Notes under the pieces: generated by a model
Database searches by the model: none
What the model saw: the letters and a program-made list of their open reading frames with translations, nothing else
Told to the model about the DNA's origin: nothing
From: Larix kaempferi
Taxonomy: Eukaryota; Streptophyta; Pinopsida; Pinales; Pinaceae
Reading direction: 5' to 3'
NCBI GenBank assembly: GCA_027924585.1
Contig: BSBM01000092.1
Coordinates: forward strand, 10,447,001-10,511,000
Length of the DNA stretch: 64,000 nucleotides
In this document: one piece after another, positions 1 through 12,460 of the stretch
Layout of the letters: each line of letters starts with the position of its first letter
Position numbering within the stretch: position 1 is the first letter of the stretch
Translations under genes and position numbers: made by a program

Positions 1-1980
1 TGTTGTTTCATATTTACAAGATGCAAAAATTAGTGAATTATGGATCATTGGTTGATTGTACTTGCTACAGATTCACTGGAATGGAGGTGGAAATGCATTC
101 TTTTTTCTAAGCAACCCTTGGATCTGTAGAACGTTAAAAAAAGACATAGAGACTATCAATACTTTTGCAATATAAACCAATGAGATAAATCGGGTTCTTT
201 TCCCAACAATAACTATATGGCTTCATAAATATGTGCATTATGATAATAATTATATGAAACAACCTAGTCCAAATGCACTTTGAGGGGAAGCAAGGTATGT
301 AATGTGCAATTTTCATTTAAAAAATAATCTAAGTGTAAACGAAGATGAAGTAGATTAATGAAACTTTAGTTGCAACCAAGAAAACTCCAATTATATAAAA
401 CACGTTAAATATTTCTCATGGAGATGCTTATTCACTGACATATAGGGCATATAGACAAAGTATATAAATGAGAAAATGTTCTAAATATTTCCTAATCAAC
501 CCAATGAATTATGATAATGGTAATTCAACCCTCAACCAATCTCATCTTAGAAGCATTGACATTGATTCATAGACACCTGTGCCTACTTATCATTTGTCTC
601 TTTTGTCTAATATGTTTTCTTAATGAAAAAAATAGAAGAATAATAAGCATGAAGAGTGTTAAAATATGATACAGAAATTGGAAAAAACAAGATTGACTAG
701 GTACCTGGGTTTTTTATTCCATGACTAGAAGCAAATTTTGTATTGAAAAGTCATCATTGAGGACGTAGACAAATTTTGTTGAGGAAAATCGTATCATTTG
801 GCTTCCATTTGGGCCATTTCTTACCACGTTCTTGAATAGGTGTATAATGTTGCATCATTGGATGTCAATTGTTCCTATATATGCAAGAAAATATCCGTAT
901 AGCTTTCATTGCTTTGTATTTGAAATAGAAAAGGAGAATATCTTTAGCACTAGCAGGAATTAAAAACCATTCGAGCTACTTGCATGCTTGAATTGCAAGA
1001 GAAAAAATGTAGAGATTGGAAAAATTACTATATAAGCAAAAGAAACATACAGTTGTATGATCGTTTGTTGTTTCTCCATCATTGATATAAATTTTGTATT
1101 GTATATTATTTAGTTGGCATGTAATGACAATGACAATGGCAATGATAATGACAATTGATATAATAGAACCAATATAATAGGTTTATGATATAATAGAACC
1201 AATATAATAGGTTTCATTCGATACCAATAGTTAATTGATAATGGTATCTGGTGGCAGTCTATGCATTTTGCAAACTTGCTCTCTGGTTTCAAATCTAGTT
1301 TTCTCCAGCAGCAGAATGCTTTAGTTTTCTTCAACAGCAGAATGCAATAATTTGCGTCTCTTCTATCATATGGCCCTTTTTTTCATGAAAAATTGGTGAC
1401 TTTGACACTTTTGCAGGAGAGAAATGGTCAACAAAATGCCTGATCAAATTGATGTTTATGTTAATTGTGATTGTCATCTGGCCCGTCTTTTCCCACCAAA
1501 TCTGCATGGATCAATTGTGCCTTAGCAAGGGAATTTTGGTTCTTGTTTTTCCCAAGTACATGCAATGCCAAGACGTCTCCTTCAAAGATTTTGTTGTATG
1601 TTGTTGAGCAGAGATAGATGATAGAAGATTATTGTTATGGTGATTGCTTGAATATGGAATTATTAGCAAACAAACATATATATATATAAAAGAAAACTAT
1701 ATATTATACATAAACATAAACAAGAGAATTACATATGTCTGTTATCATCATGTAGCCAATTCCCGGTCTTAAACCCCATATACATAGAGCAAAACCATCT
1801 TACTACAACAGGACTACAAAAATACCCTTCCCTTATGGGGAAAATAGATATTTTGTCTATTTTTAACCCTTTATTCTCCTGAAGATGAAACCATCTAGGA
1901 TATCTATCTTACTTAACAATAGGACATCACTATTTAAACCAACTGAAAACATGGAAAAACAAAAAATCATTCTCAAGTAT
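1..1980. other. AT-rich spacer, no gene seen
   Basis: No open frame longer than about 75 codons looks coding on either strand. Visible structure is limited to simple sequence (a short TA run near 1676-1690) and a local tandem duplication of about 32 bp at 1156-1220, containing the repeated words ataatagaaccaatataata and ataggttt. A run of degenerate CAATGA units lies just upstream at about 1121-1155. Confidence 0.6.
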
Positions 1981-1989
1981 CGGGACCTT

Positions 1990-2960
1990 AATCATGAGGT
2001 CTGGTTGCTCGCTGGCGGCCCGACCTTCCCAGTATGCATCGCACCAGCACTCAATCCTCCTTCATCGCCCGTACTTGGTAAGAAAGGGATGCATATTCGA
2101 ATCACAATTACATCTTCTTTTTTGTTTGCATGGGCAAGGTATCAACGTGGTGCTCCTTCCTGAAGTTAAGTACAGGAACATCATCTCCCTTGATTTTCTC
2201 CTCACGCTCCAGCAGAAACCAAGCAAGGGGCCATTTCATAACCTAGTACATTGATACATACCTCTAGTCATATAATGTTTTCCTCGCTCGGGTGGTCCCT
2301 GGATCCTGAATCTAGTCTTCAATTGCAACAAACTCATCCACTGGCTTTTCCATCTCCAACTCAGCCCAAATTTCTTTCTCCACCCCTTCAATTTCATCAC
2401 GGACAACTTGCGGAATCGTTTCTCTCTACAACCAGTACGCCTCCTGCACAGCCCTCAATTGCTCTCTGTTAGCTCGTCGCTGCCCCGCATTCACTCTCTC
2501 TTGTTCCTCACTGCTCTTCTCCATCTTCATCGACTTCCCGCTCATCCAATACCTCCCTCCAACAAACACCACAAAGGTCGTCGCCACCAGAGCACATCTA
2601 AATTGTGGAAATGAGTGGTATCATTTCCTTTTTCGCTAATGTCAATCTTTCAAAGTTTCCATAATTCCCCTCTCTCAACCGTATTCAGGGACGCTCTTCC
2701 TCCAAAGGAAGCATAATTTCCATATTTCCACTCATACGAACTGTCTTGGTCTGGACCTTGCCAATAACTCACATTAATCTCCCCGTACTTCTCTCCTGGT
2801 TCCAAACCAACTTCATCATCCCACCTTTGAGGTGTGAGTCGTCACCACCTCTCCTCATGAATCCTTCTACTCCATTCTCGTGTCTGCAATCAAGAATGTC
2901 GATTGGCAGCATCGTGCTCCATTCTGAGTTCATTAACACTCGCATCCGGGGTATTAACAA
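1990..2960 (-). pseudogene. Decayed, unidentified coding remnant
   Basis: This block is clearly less AT-rich than its surroundings and reads as protein on the minus strand if a few stops and frame changes are allowed. One frame from about 2545 down to 2260 gives a charged, helix-like stretch (EEQERVNAGQRRANREQLRA, then EIEGVEKEIWAELEMEKP). Upstream, from about 2940 to 2560, a different frame continues (HEERW, EPGEKYGEINVSYWQGPDQD). I could not assign a family; a retroelement gag or a dead host exon are both possible. The plus-strand frames over the same region are low-complexity (Ser/Pro/Leu-rich) shadows. Confidence 0.3.
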
Positions 2961-3549
2961 ACAAAAATAACTAGGAAAAACAGAAATTGGAATTTGAAAA
3001 AAAAAATTGGCTTGCATGAAGTGTTTAAATGGAGACTTGGATGAAGCGTCAAGGCAAGGCCTCTATCTTGATGTAAGAGGAAATTGTAGGAGGAATTTGT
3101 ATCAATCCCTTCCAAAAATCGACAAAGGTAGAAAGATGCCTATTGACGTGTTGTTGTTGTGACTTGGTGCAACAAGGATGGATCTGCTTGCTATTTTTAT
3201 TTTTTTTTGCAAGTGTCTAAATCTACTTTAAATACAATATTGTTGAACAAGAGCATCATTTAGAAAAAATAGCGCCATTGGCAATACGATCTGTAAAATG
3301 GTGATTTGAGGATGGTTGCTGGTAGGGTGTTATTTTTTTGTTTTTCTTTTAGCTATTAACATTTATTGAACTTTCATAGCAAAGAAAGATGAAAAGATTG
3401 GTTTCTTTCCAATTTGAATTTTGTTTCATTATCAAAATTCTATTTAGAATCAGACTCTGGAGGCATAAAAACTTTTTTCCAATGTAGCCTTCCATGTGCA
3501 AAAAGGGAGCATATGTAGATTTGTATGTTGAGTGGCCAAAAAAATGTTT

Positions 3550-3880
3550 CATATTTCCATGCAAGGAAATGAAAGGAAAGTTGAATAGTGACTAATCTAG
3601 TAGGCATCAAAGATGTTGAAAGCAGGATATTTATTTTCTAGATTTGTCCAATATGGTCAAGCATAGAGCCAGTGCTAGTTGGTTTTGTTGTTTTTAATTT
3701 CAAGCCATTTATTTCCATGAATGACTCCAGTTTTCTTTTATGCCATGCCTTGCAAGACATCAATGTTAAAGTCACTAGCAATCAGAATCCGTATATTTTT
3801 TTAGTTATTTGATAGGATGGAATCCAAAAGGCTAAAAACACTGGTAAGTTGAGCATGTTGTTTATTGATAGGTGTCCAAT
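3550..3880 (-). pseudogene. Endonuclease-like (EEP) remnant 3' of helicase
   Basis: Directly 3' of the helicase, on the same strand, two frames give blocks typical of the exonuclease-endonuclease-phosphatase fold. The first is SLLDSILSNN followed after a stop by NIRILIASDFNID (about 3840-3750; the DFN motif holds a catalytic Asp and Asn). The second is KLESFMEINGLKLKTTKPTS and then TGSMLDHIGQI (about 3720-3640), whose LDH resembles the late catalytic motif. Continued position and strand suggest it belonged to the same element, as in Helentrons, rather than to an independent LINE. The N-terminal part of an EEP domain is not visible. Confidence 0.5.
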
Positions 3881-4199
3881 TGTGCATGATTTTAGGTATA
3901 TATATATATATGTTGCATAACAACTCATTCGGTTAATCCAATTTCTAGATCTATAAAATCTATCCATACAAAATATCAATATTTCCTTGTGTGTAACATC
4001 TAAGTATTCCTTCTACACCATTTACCAAATTGTCTTGAATCACATAATTGCCTTCAACCAATTCAACAAGTGTTTCTGTTTCTTTTTAGAACAATTGCAA
4101 AAGGCATTTGCACTGTTTTTTTGTCCAAGTGTGTTTTTTTCAATTGGACCAATTTTCCTTTCATGTTCTATAAGTGTCAATGCCTCTACTTGCATAATT

Positions 4200-5080
4200 T
4201 CCAACCTTTTTTAATTGTGTTCTTGAAAATCTGTGTTACTATGAAAGTGATAAGGAAATGTTGGATCCATCAGTGGTTATCAATAGTAATGTTTGTTTAG
4301 TCTAAAATAAATATCATGTTTTGTCTGAGAGCATGTTCTGATTCTATTTAGAATAGATAGAAATACTTTCTTTTTGCCTGGACACTTTTTCTAGCTCATA
4401 GAACTTGATGCTATTTGGCCAAAATCTATATGGAAATTTTTGTTGTTGGAATTTTGGTTGTTCAAAAATCCAAGATTGTGTACAGGTTATGCTTGGAAAA
4501 GGTACCCATGTAATATAATGTCTAGACCTCTAAATGTCTTTGTTGGAGTGTGCATAATTTCTTGTAGTATTTTGTTTATCTTGTATAGCATTCGATATCC
4601 AATTAAGGATACTTCATTTATTGTCAATATTTGAAGTTGTTCGTATTCTTTTGTTAACAGATCCAACATGTTCGAATTTAGTGGGAGGATATTCGACAAG
4701 CTTAACAAGAGTCGTAAAGATGAATGGAATGTGATGCCATTTGTATTGTAAGTTTCTTTCCTAGTAAATGAAACTATAATTCTTGTTTTTTCAAAGTATT
4801 ACTTTCGATATATTTTTCATAGTAGTGCAATAATCCATCTCATATTTCCTTTGCAGTAAATGTTTTCCTTGTGCATGCTTCTCTTATCAAAACAAGTAGA
4901 TTGGAATGGTATGGTTTTTTTCTTTTTCTTGCAATTATTTTTTTTGTCACTTGATTGTTGTTCCTCATTGAGTTTTCTTCTAATGGCATGGTAATCATTT
5001 ATGCCTATACGAAATGGTTTTTTTGTCAAGTCGCAATTAGTGATATGTTGCATTAGTTGCAATGGAGTTTTGTGCATTAG
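4200..5080 (-). pseudogene. PIF1-like helicase remnant of Helitron
   Basis: On the minus strand the frame YHAIRRKLNEEQQ (about 5000-4960) is the usual lead-in to a PIF1 helicase. A shifted frame then shows a wrecked Walker A (REACTRKTF, about 4890-4860, where GTGKT is expected). Walker B follows as ILTINEVSLIGYRML (about 4630-4585), with Asp replaced by Asn, then INKILQEIMHTP and RGLDIILHGYLFQ (to about 4490). Farther on are LSILNRIRTCSQTKHDI (about 4360-4310) and DPTFPYHFHSNTDFQEHN (about 4265-4210), both matching later helicase motifs. It would unwind donor DNA during Helitron transposition. The loss of Walker residues and the stops mean it cannot work. Confidence 0.75.
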
Positions 5081-5589
5081 GTCATGTTGAATGTCATTAT
5101 TTTCAAATGGAAGCGTAGGTGTTCTATTTTATTTCGTTGCAGTAGGTACAAATGTTTCTTCAACCTTGGATGCAATTGTTTCAGATGATGAATTAATATT
5201 GCCCCATTTCATTTTTTGTTTTTTATACAAACATGTGTTCAATGAGATCTATTTTTTGTTTGTAAGCCATATATGCTTCAAACCATGTTTGGTAGTTTCC
5301 TTTTAGCAAATCACCATTGTCTCTATGTGGGACTTAAAGCATCATTTTTTCTCTGGAAAAATTCTCAGGATCCTTTTCTTTATTGTAACGAATGTATCGT
5401 ATGATGCACGGTTCTTTATTTTTCTTGTAAATGTATGAATGCATGAATAGAAAGAGGCATATTCTGCTATACAATTCTATTCGAGCTCAATAGGCCATGC
5501 AATGTATTTGTCTACAACTGAAGCACAATCAATGTCCTTGAAATCATCAGTCTCTTCTTGTAGAAGCATTGGTATCTTTAACAAAGGTG

Positions 5590-6420
5590 TTCATTTGTCT
5601 TCTATTGTAGTATTAATGAATATTATCTTCAAAGGAAATGAAAACACAATGTGCACTACTTGTCTACTAGACATTTGTTGCATGTTCAAAAGTGCATTTC
5701 CAAGTTTGTGTATTGTTTCAATTTTTTTGTCATTATCACAAAGACATCGCTCCTTGATTTTATTAAAGGAATTCATCATAGTTTTATTTATATTGGTTAT
5801 ATAAGAGTTAACATATCTTGTTGCAGCATAGAAATCCAAGATATATTGTGCATTTGTATTTTCTTGCCATAGTTTTGGAACCGATATGACAAATGAATTC
5901 ACCTATATGTTAGAAGGATCTCATTTTAGTATCAAAGTAGGATGAGAAAGCAAAGAACAAAATAGAAAAATGTACTCATCTCTATGTTCGAAAATGAAAA
6001 ATTGTTGTTTTTTCTTTTTCACTGAGACTGTCGGAACTATTTTCCAATGGGTCCAAGATACGGTAGTTCTATCCATATGAGGAAGTGGGAAATTGAACCT
6101 ACAACTAGAGTGTTGATGTTTTTTGCATGTTCTTGTTTGATGGTGAGTTTGGATCTTAAGAAGGTTTTCATTAAGTAATGATGAATCTGAAGATATGTAG
6201 AAATCACCAAATTTTAGTAATCTCATCATTATAATTTATTCCATAGACTGGTGCATTTTGGATCCAAAGCAACCCATGTTCATGTTCATTTCATCTTTGT
6301 TGGAATTCAATTGTGAAGAAAAAGTCTTTCACTTTTCCAAATAATTCACTATTCTTTGAGATTAAATATTTTAATGCCACTATTCTATGTCTATAGTAGT
6401 GGCTACAAAGTACTAGATGT
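5590..6420 (-). pseudogene. Helitron Rep (HUH nuclease) remnant
   Basis: The minus strand from about 6400 to 6250 reads LKYLISKNSELFGKVKDFFF, then TIEFQQR, a stop, then NEHEHGLLWIQNAP. The His-x-His pair (HEH, codons at 6276-6284) sits where the HUH motif of Rep nucleases is expected, followed by the LLW that usually comes after it. Further on come HHQTRTCKKHQHSSCRFNFP (about 6150-6070), QYILDFYAATRYVNSYIT (about 5840-5790) and GNALLNMQQMSSRQVVHI (about 5700-5650), ending in IIFINTT at about 5610. These match, in order, conserved blocks I know from Helitron_like_N proteins. Several stops and at least two frame changes separate them. Assignment is from motif recognition, not from a search. Confidence 0.7.
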
Positions 6421-8039
6421 TTTCTAATCAAGGAATCAATAGTTTGTTATGAAAGATTGCCAGAAGGTTTCTTTGGATCTTGGTTTTCAATTTGTTGTAG
6501 TGCATTGCATAATGAGATCCAAAGATGCTCAACACTTGAAAATGTTACAAAAAAGGTGGGGGGACCAAGTTGTTGTATTATCACAACTAGAACCTTTTTC
6601 ATATTTTCAAAATAGTCATGTGATTTCCTAATTTCTTTTAAAGAGCGATATGCAATTGGAGATTTACTATTTTTTTCAAGGTTTTTTTTTACTTGACATA
6701 TTTTTCTATAATTGTTTTACCTTTTATTTCTCTTGCACGGATGGATACCCTAGAAGTGTTGGAAACTTGTTTTATAATAATTAGAATTACTTTAAAGAAA
6801 ATATTTGTTGTGTGCATCAAAGTCTATAATTTTATGCACAAGATCCCATTCTATTATCTGTTGATACGAAAATCGGGTCAAAATGTCTTCAGTTTGATTG
6901 GATCCATAAAAAAAATTAGGGAAGTTTAGTTCTTCAGAGTACTTGTCTTGGAAAATGACTAATGGTCGAAAATCGTTAGAGGGTACAATTTGTATAATTC
7001 TATTGTCTAGATAATCTATTAGATGAGTTTCTCCATATCCATGTATTAATGTCTCAAATTTTAGTTCTAAATCTATTTCATTTTCAATTGAATAGAGTAT
7101 TTATGTCCTTGATAAAGTATTTGATTCTTGTTCAATTGTTTTATTAAATTTCTCTTCTCATTTATTGTTGATAACAATGCCTTCAGTTTTGTAAAGCTTA
7201 GTTTTGCATAAGCCATCGAGTGCAGCCATAACAATCTTCAGTCGCACATTTCTACAAAGATAGGAATTTTTGTATTCCAACTTTCATTTCAACATTACTA
7301 CAACTATCATAGAAACAATTAGACTTCCAGGCAATGCTCTTTGTACTTTATCCAAATTTGCTAGCACATTAATGATTGTTCCAGTGATGCCAATTTGAGC
7401 TCTTTTGTAACCAAGTTGTCTTATTTGAGCAAAAACTATTCTTGGTGACACTAGTTTTTCTTAAAAATAAGTCAAAGAAGCTACATATACTAATGCATCA
7501 TTGCGACGAATTTGGATAGGCGAAAAGAACATAGGAAATTGCCCATTATCGGTTTTTTGCAAAATTTGCAAATTTGATTGTCCAAGGTGACGATTGTTGC
7601 TTCTTCTATAGTTGCAAACAATCTAAAGGCCAATATGGTTTTATTGTCAATGACACATATGTTTTTTTGAGTTGCAAACATTCACATACAGAACATGCAT
7701 GGAATGATGTATCTTGAATGAGCTTTAAGTATATAACAATTGCTTTATTTTCTTTTTCAGGTTCATTTTTTCTTTGATGAGAACGCATTACTTGTATATG
7801 TATTTCTTGTTCCAAAGAATGCAAGTACTTTTTGACTCTATCACCAACAACGCCAAATTGGATAACTTGTATGGTTTGTTAATGAGGTTCATGGAAGTGC
7901 ACGGGTTTCACATCTATGTCCATGACTTCTTGTTTTTTTGTCCTTTGATAATAATAATAATAATCTTTTTTTGTTAATTGCATCTATGGTTTTCGATTCT
8001 TCACACAAGAAATATGGATTTTTTTTCAATGACGATATC

Positions 8040-8356
8040 TATTGAAATATTGTAACATTGAAGAATTTTCTATTGTATTTTATTATTGTAATTTATTCAG
8101 ATATGTTTTATTCCTCCGGCGGGATGTTATTATTGTATTTGGTCATCATAGAGTCATGAGGTAAAACCTCCTTTGTAAGTTGAGTTGATAGAACCCTCCA
8201 GAAAGTAATATTATATTGCTTTGATTTTTCCTAGGTAAGTCGGCCTAGTTAAGTTTGTTGGGGCCGACCTAGTTAGTGAAAAAGTCAGGTGGAAGATAAA
8301 GTATAAATAGGAGTGATGTGCTCCTCATTTGGACATACACACTCACTTATGTAATT

Positions 8357-8397
<41 letters not shown>

Positions 8398-8611
8398 AAG
8401 GAGAAGGAGAACTTGTTTGGGGTTTCGTCTTTGTACTTTTGATCATCTATATTGAGGAAGTTTTGCTAGGTTTTCTTCCCCTAGAGGGTTTCCCAAGATA
8501 AATATGTGTCTATCTTGTGATTGTGTTTCTTTCAATGATCTTGTATATGCTATTGTTGTGAAATTGAATTGAATATTGATGTTATCTATCTTAGCATATT
8601 GAATCTTAACA
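8040..8611 (+). repeat. 5' LTR of Copia element (8040-14091)
   Basis: The LTR begins TATTGAAATATTG, where the 3' LTR has the canonical TGTTGAAATATTG, so the terminal TG has mutated to TA. It ends in CTTAACA. A TATA box (tataaata, 8302-8309) is intact. A TA microsatellite occupies about 8361-8395, where the 3' LTR has a GA microsatellite. Confidence 0.93.
8302..8309 (+). promoter_or_regulatory. TATA box of Copia 5' LTR
   Basis: TATAAATA lies about 300 bp before the LTR end, the normal place for the U3 promoter. The matching position in the 3' LTR reads TCTAAATA (about 13788), so only the 5' LTR keeps a consensus TATA box. Confidence 0.55.
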
Positions 8612-8623
8612 TGGTATCATAGC
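8612..8623 (+). promoter_or_regulatory. Primer-binding site (tRNA-Met type)
   Basis: TGGTATCATAGC immediately follows the 5' LTR. It differs by one base from the plant initiator tRNA-Met PBS seen at 47013 and 30393 in this window (TGGTATCAGAGC). Confidence 0.85.
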
Positions 8624-9019
8624 TAGCCTGAATAGAACAACTTTCACAAGGTGAAATTCTCTCTCTCTCTCCGGAACTAAAAAATGAGGGATTTTCACAG
8701 AAGTGGAATTTTTTAGTGCTATCAGCATAGAAAGGTGCCCCTCTCCAAGAGAGAAATTTTAAGACCAAGATTGATATTTTTGAGTGGGTGAAACTTTGGG
8801 AAATGCAAACCCTAGTTTGACTATGGACTAGAAAAACTAGAAAACCAGAAAAAGCCAGAAACTGCAGATCCGAAATTCGCAAGTCAATTTTGAAGGGTGA
8901 AAATTTGGAATCTCCAGAAACCAAGTGTACCAGTCAATTCGCCTCAGTTAAGCACAACTCTTGGTAAGGTCAGTTTTTCATTTTGAGAAATTTCATTTTT
9001 TGGTGACCTCCTGGATAAG

Positions 9020-9921
9020 ATGGCCCCATGCACTAAGCTTGAGGATAAGCTAGAAGGCATAGAGAATTTCCGAGCATGGAAATATAGGATTGGCCTCATT
9101 CTTGAAGGGAATGATCTTGCCAAATACATCAAGGAAGAAGTTGAAGAACCTAAAGAGCATTAAGCTAAGGAGAAGCACAGAAGGACCTGATTAGGGAAAA
9201 GAGGATCATTGATGATTCTATCAACGACCACTTGATTCCTCAAGTGTCATCCAAGAAGACCCCAAAGGATATGTATGATTCTCTAGCCAGAATGTATGGA
9301 GGAAAGAACATCAATAGGAAGATGAAGTTGAGAACTCAATTGATGAGTACCAAGATGTGCCAAGGAGAAACCATCCAAGACTACTTCATAAGGGTCTCCC
9401 AGTTCAAGGAGCAACTAGAAGCCATTGGAGACTCCCTTGATGAATATGAGCTAGTTATGACTGCTGTCAATGGTCTCACTAGACCTTGGGATTCATTCAT
9501 CCAGACTATGTGTGCCAAAAAGGAAAGCATGAAATTTGACTTTGTATGGGAAGATGGCATCAAAGAGGAGGCTGGAGTAGCCAATAGAGATACTCTACTT
9601 AAAGAATATGATCAAGCCCTAGACACCCATACCAAGAGAGGAATAATTCAATATAAATTCAAGAAGGAAATCCACAAGGATTCTCAACCTCCCAAGAATT
9701 TCCAAAGGACAAGAGGAAACTGCTCCAACTTTCAATGTTTCAATTGTGACAAGCTAGGACACGTTGTTGGAAATTGTCCATTGAAGAAAGAAGAATACAA
9801 GAAGAGAAACAACAACAAAAGACATCATGCTCATTTTTTCGAAGATGAAGAAGAAGAAGACGAAGAAGAAGAACCTCCCACGAAGGTTGCAAAAGAAAAA
9901 TTCGAAGAATATGTCTTGTAA
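9020..9921 (+). pseudogene. Copia gag, frameshifted
   Basis: The capsid-like protein starts at ATG 9020 (MAPCTKLEDKLEGIENFRAW, a gag N-terminus) and hits a stop near 9161. It continues in another frame from about 9171 to 9921 with a UBN2-type gag core (KTPKDMYDSLARMYGGKN). A CCHC zinc knuckle follows (CFNCDKLGHVVGNC, about 9735-9780), then an acidic Glu/Asp run (about 9838-9873) and the end at EEYVL. Gag forms the virus-like particle and the knuckle binds RNA. Downstream, 9930-10630 shows no recognisable protease or integrase, only low-quality frames. Confidence 0.85.
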
Positions 9922-10631
9922 TAGGGGTGCTTTGAAAGCACTCTCTCCAATCTTGAAGAAAAGGACTCCCCTCAGAAAGCTTCACTACGAGAATAGAAGA
10001 AGCAACATACAAGATTGGTTCAGGAACTTTGATGATGAAGTAGAGATCACCATCCGACACTCCAATAATCCCTACAAGAAGACTATGATTAAAAGAGATC
10101 CTACCAAACAAACAAAGATAAGTATTTGAATTGTCATTTCTATCAAATCATTTAAATGATAGTGTCCAATTGTGTACACATTTAGTTAGGATGTGTGTTA
10201 TGCATGTTTGCATTGATATGCATGTGATGGGTAAGTAGCTTATGGTGCTATACAACATTCCATTGCTACTTATCTAGAGTGAAACCTCTTTGCTGACACA
10301 TTGGGAGTAGTGCACACTCTTAATAATGTCCTAGTAGAGATGGAAGGCATCTAGAAAGTTACCATATGAATGTGGGGTGTGAATAAATGTTGTTTTCTTA
10401 TAACATTACGACAATGTGACTTGTGCTTTATGCATATGTTTTTGGAAACTATGAAATGTTTCTAACTATGCTATTGAATTTGACTTGTAGGATGTATCGC
10501 ACAACGATCACCTACAAATGAAGAACGATGAGACTTGTTCCGTAGAACAAGTGAAAATGGTTCAAATATAAACAAGACTTGTGAAATCAAGTAGAGGAAT
10601 TCAACTATGATGAGATAGCCAAACTCATGGC

Positions 10632-12449
10632 GTGATCGAAGTATATGAAGAAGATGTACCTCCTAGAGTTGCAGAGGCTGCACCCTCTCACGATGATGAG
10701 ACTCCAGAAGATCGTGATATGTTGGAGCCCCAAGAACCTCCATCCATGACTATATTTCTCGCAAGAGAAAACCAACTTGGGCTCGTGAAATTATTCAAGA
10801 TACAGAGAGGTATGGAGCTCTAGAAGGCTCCACAAGAGAAAGCAAGAAGCCAAAGCCATTTTCCAGTTATGTGGCTTTGATGTGTGTTCTTGTAGATCAA
10901 GAACCTACCAGTTATTAAGAAGCTATACAGAAGAAAGAATGGGTAGAAGAAATGATGGAAGAATACCAATCAATAATGAAGAATGATGTTTGGGATATAG
11001 TTCCCAAACCAAAAGGAAAAAGTGTGGTATCTTCCAAGTGGATCTACAAGATAAAGCATGCAGCTGATGGAAGTATTGAGAAATACAAGGAAAGGTTTGT
11101 GGCTCTGGGGATTCTCTCAAAAAGAGGGAATTGATTATGAAGAGACATTTTCCCCAGTAGCAAGGTACACTTCCATTAAAACCATCATGGCGCTTGCATC
11201 CATGATGAAGTGGAGTTTGCACCAGATGGATGCGAAGACAGCTTTCCTGAATGGTGTGATTAAGGAAGAAGTGCACATAGAACAGCCACAGGGATTTGAA
11301 GTTGAAGACAGACGGAATCACATATGCCAGTTGAAGAAGGATCTGTATGGATTGAAGCAAGCTCCTAGAGATTGGTACGGAAGCATAGATAGCTTTTTGA
11401 TGAGCTTGGGATTTACCAAAAGTAAAGCTGACCCTAACCTTTACTTTAAGGTTATGGATGATGAACCTGTCATATTATTGTTGTATGCGGATGATTTATT
11501 TCTAACGGGAAATGAGAAACAGATTGTAGAGTGCAAGAAGAAGCTTGCTGAAGAATTTGAGATGAAAGACCTTGGATTGATGCACTATTTTCTAGGTTTG
11601 GAAGTATGGAAGAAGCCAGAAGGAATCTTTCTCAACCACGGAAAGTATGCTGTGGAAATCCTTAAAAGATTTGATATGTTGGAATATAAAGCCATGGCCA
11701 CACCCCTGGATACCAACCTAAAGTTGTTAGTTGATGAATCGTCAGAGTTAGTGGATGTGACTCAGTACAGACAGATTATTGGATCGTTGATGTATTTGAC
11801 GAATACGAGGCCATATATATGCTTTGTTGTGAACACCCTGAGTCAGTATCTAGTTGATCCTAGATGTGTTCACCTAGTAGTTGCAAATCATATGATGAGG
11901 TACCTAAAAGGTACGATAGAATTTGGTCTATACTATGTTGGAGATCATGACTACAAATTGTATGGTTATACAGATGCAGATTGAGTTGAAAGTGTCTCAG
12001 ACAGGAAGAGCACCTCAGGTGGATGTTATTATCTGGGATCCATCATGATGTCATGCTTTAGCAGGAAGCAGTGTAGTGTTGTTCTCAGCACAGCTAAAGA
12101 AGAGTATATAGCAACTTTTTCTACTAGTTGTGAAGCTATATGGCTTCGAAAGTTGATGTCAGGTCTATTTGAACTGGAGTTGGATACCACGGTGATTCTA
12201 TGTGACAACTAGAGTTGTATAAAGATGACAGAGAACCCAGTGTTCCATGACAAGTCAAAGCACATAGAAATTCAGTATTTTTACATACGGGATATGGTAC
12301 ATAAGGGAGCTATAAAGCTCCAGTATGTGAGCACTAATGAGCAAGTTGCTGATGTGTTGACTAAGCCTCTGTCTCGAGTGAAGTTTGAGTACTTCTGTAA
12401 AAAGCTTGGTGTGGTTCAAAAGGACCTTCCTCGAAATGGGGAGAAATGA
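10632..12449 (+). pseudogene. Copia reverse transcriptase-RNase H
   Basis: After a linker (10632-10940) the reverse transcriptase reads EEMMEEYQSIMKNDVWDIVP, SKWIYKIK, a frameshift near 11110, then YEETFSPVAR. The fingers/palm motif is QMDAKTAFLNG, then YGLKQAP, and the catalytic YADD at about 11485-11497. RNase H follows (YGYTDAD at about 11970, STAKEEYIA, HIEIQYFYIRDM) to about 12449, ending ADVLTKPLSRVKFEYFCKKL. One TGA sits after YTDAD (about 11983) and one TAG after LCDN (about 12209). With the frameshift, the protein cannot be made whole. The enzyme would copy element RNA into DNA in the cytoplasm. Confidence 0.93.
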
Positions 12450-12460
12450 TGATGTTGCAT

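Larger units (their letters stand above)
3550..7830 (-). mobile_element. Decayed Helitron / Helentron-like element
   Basis: Read on the minus strand, scattered frames line up in the order of a Helitron protein. A cysteine-bearing N-terminal piece lies near 7500-7750 (HACSVC, CKFCKKP). A Rep (HUH) segment covers 6000-6420, the Rep C-terminal part 5590-5870, a PIF1-type helicase 5080-4200 and an endonuclease-like segment 3880-3550. Helitrons transpose by a rolling-circle-like mechanism using Rep nuclease and helicase. Frames are interrupted throughout by stops and shifts, so the copy is old and dead. Termini (5' TC, 3' hairpin plus CTRR, or Helentron-type ends) were not found. The Copia insertion at 8040 lies just upstream of the N-terminal end. 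Confidence 0.7.

Noticed and set aside
5091-5872. Several plus-strand frames of 70-100 codons (for example 5502-5804)
   Set aside because: They are antisense to the decayed Helitron, whose minus-strand frames carry the recognisable motifs.
9740-10111. Minus-strand 123-codon frame over the Copia gag end
   Set aside because: Antisense shadow of gag and its acidic tail; no domain.
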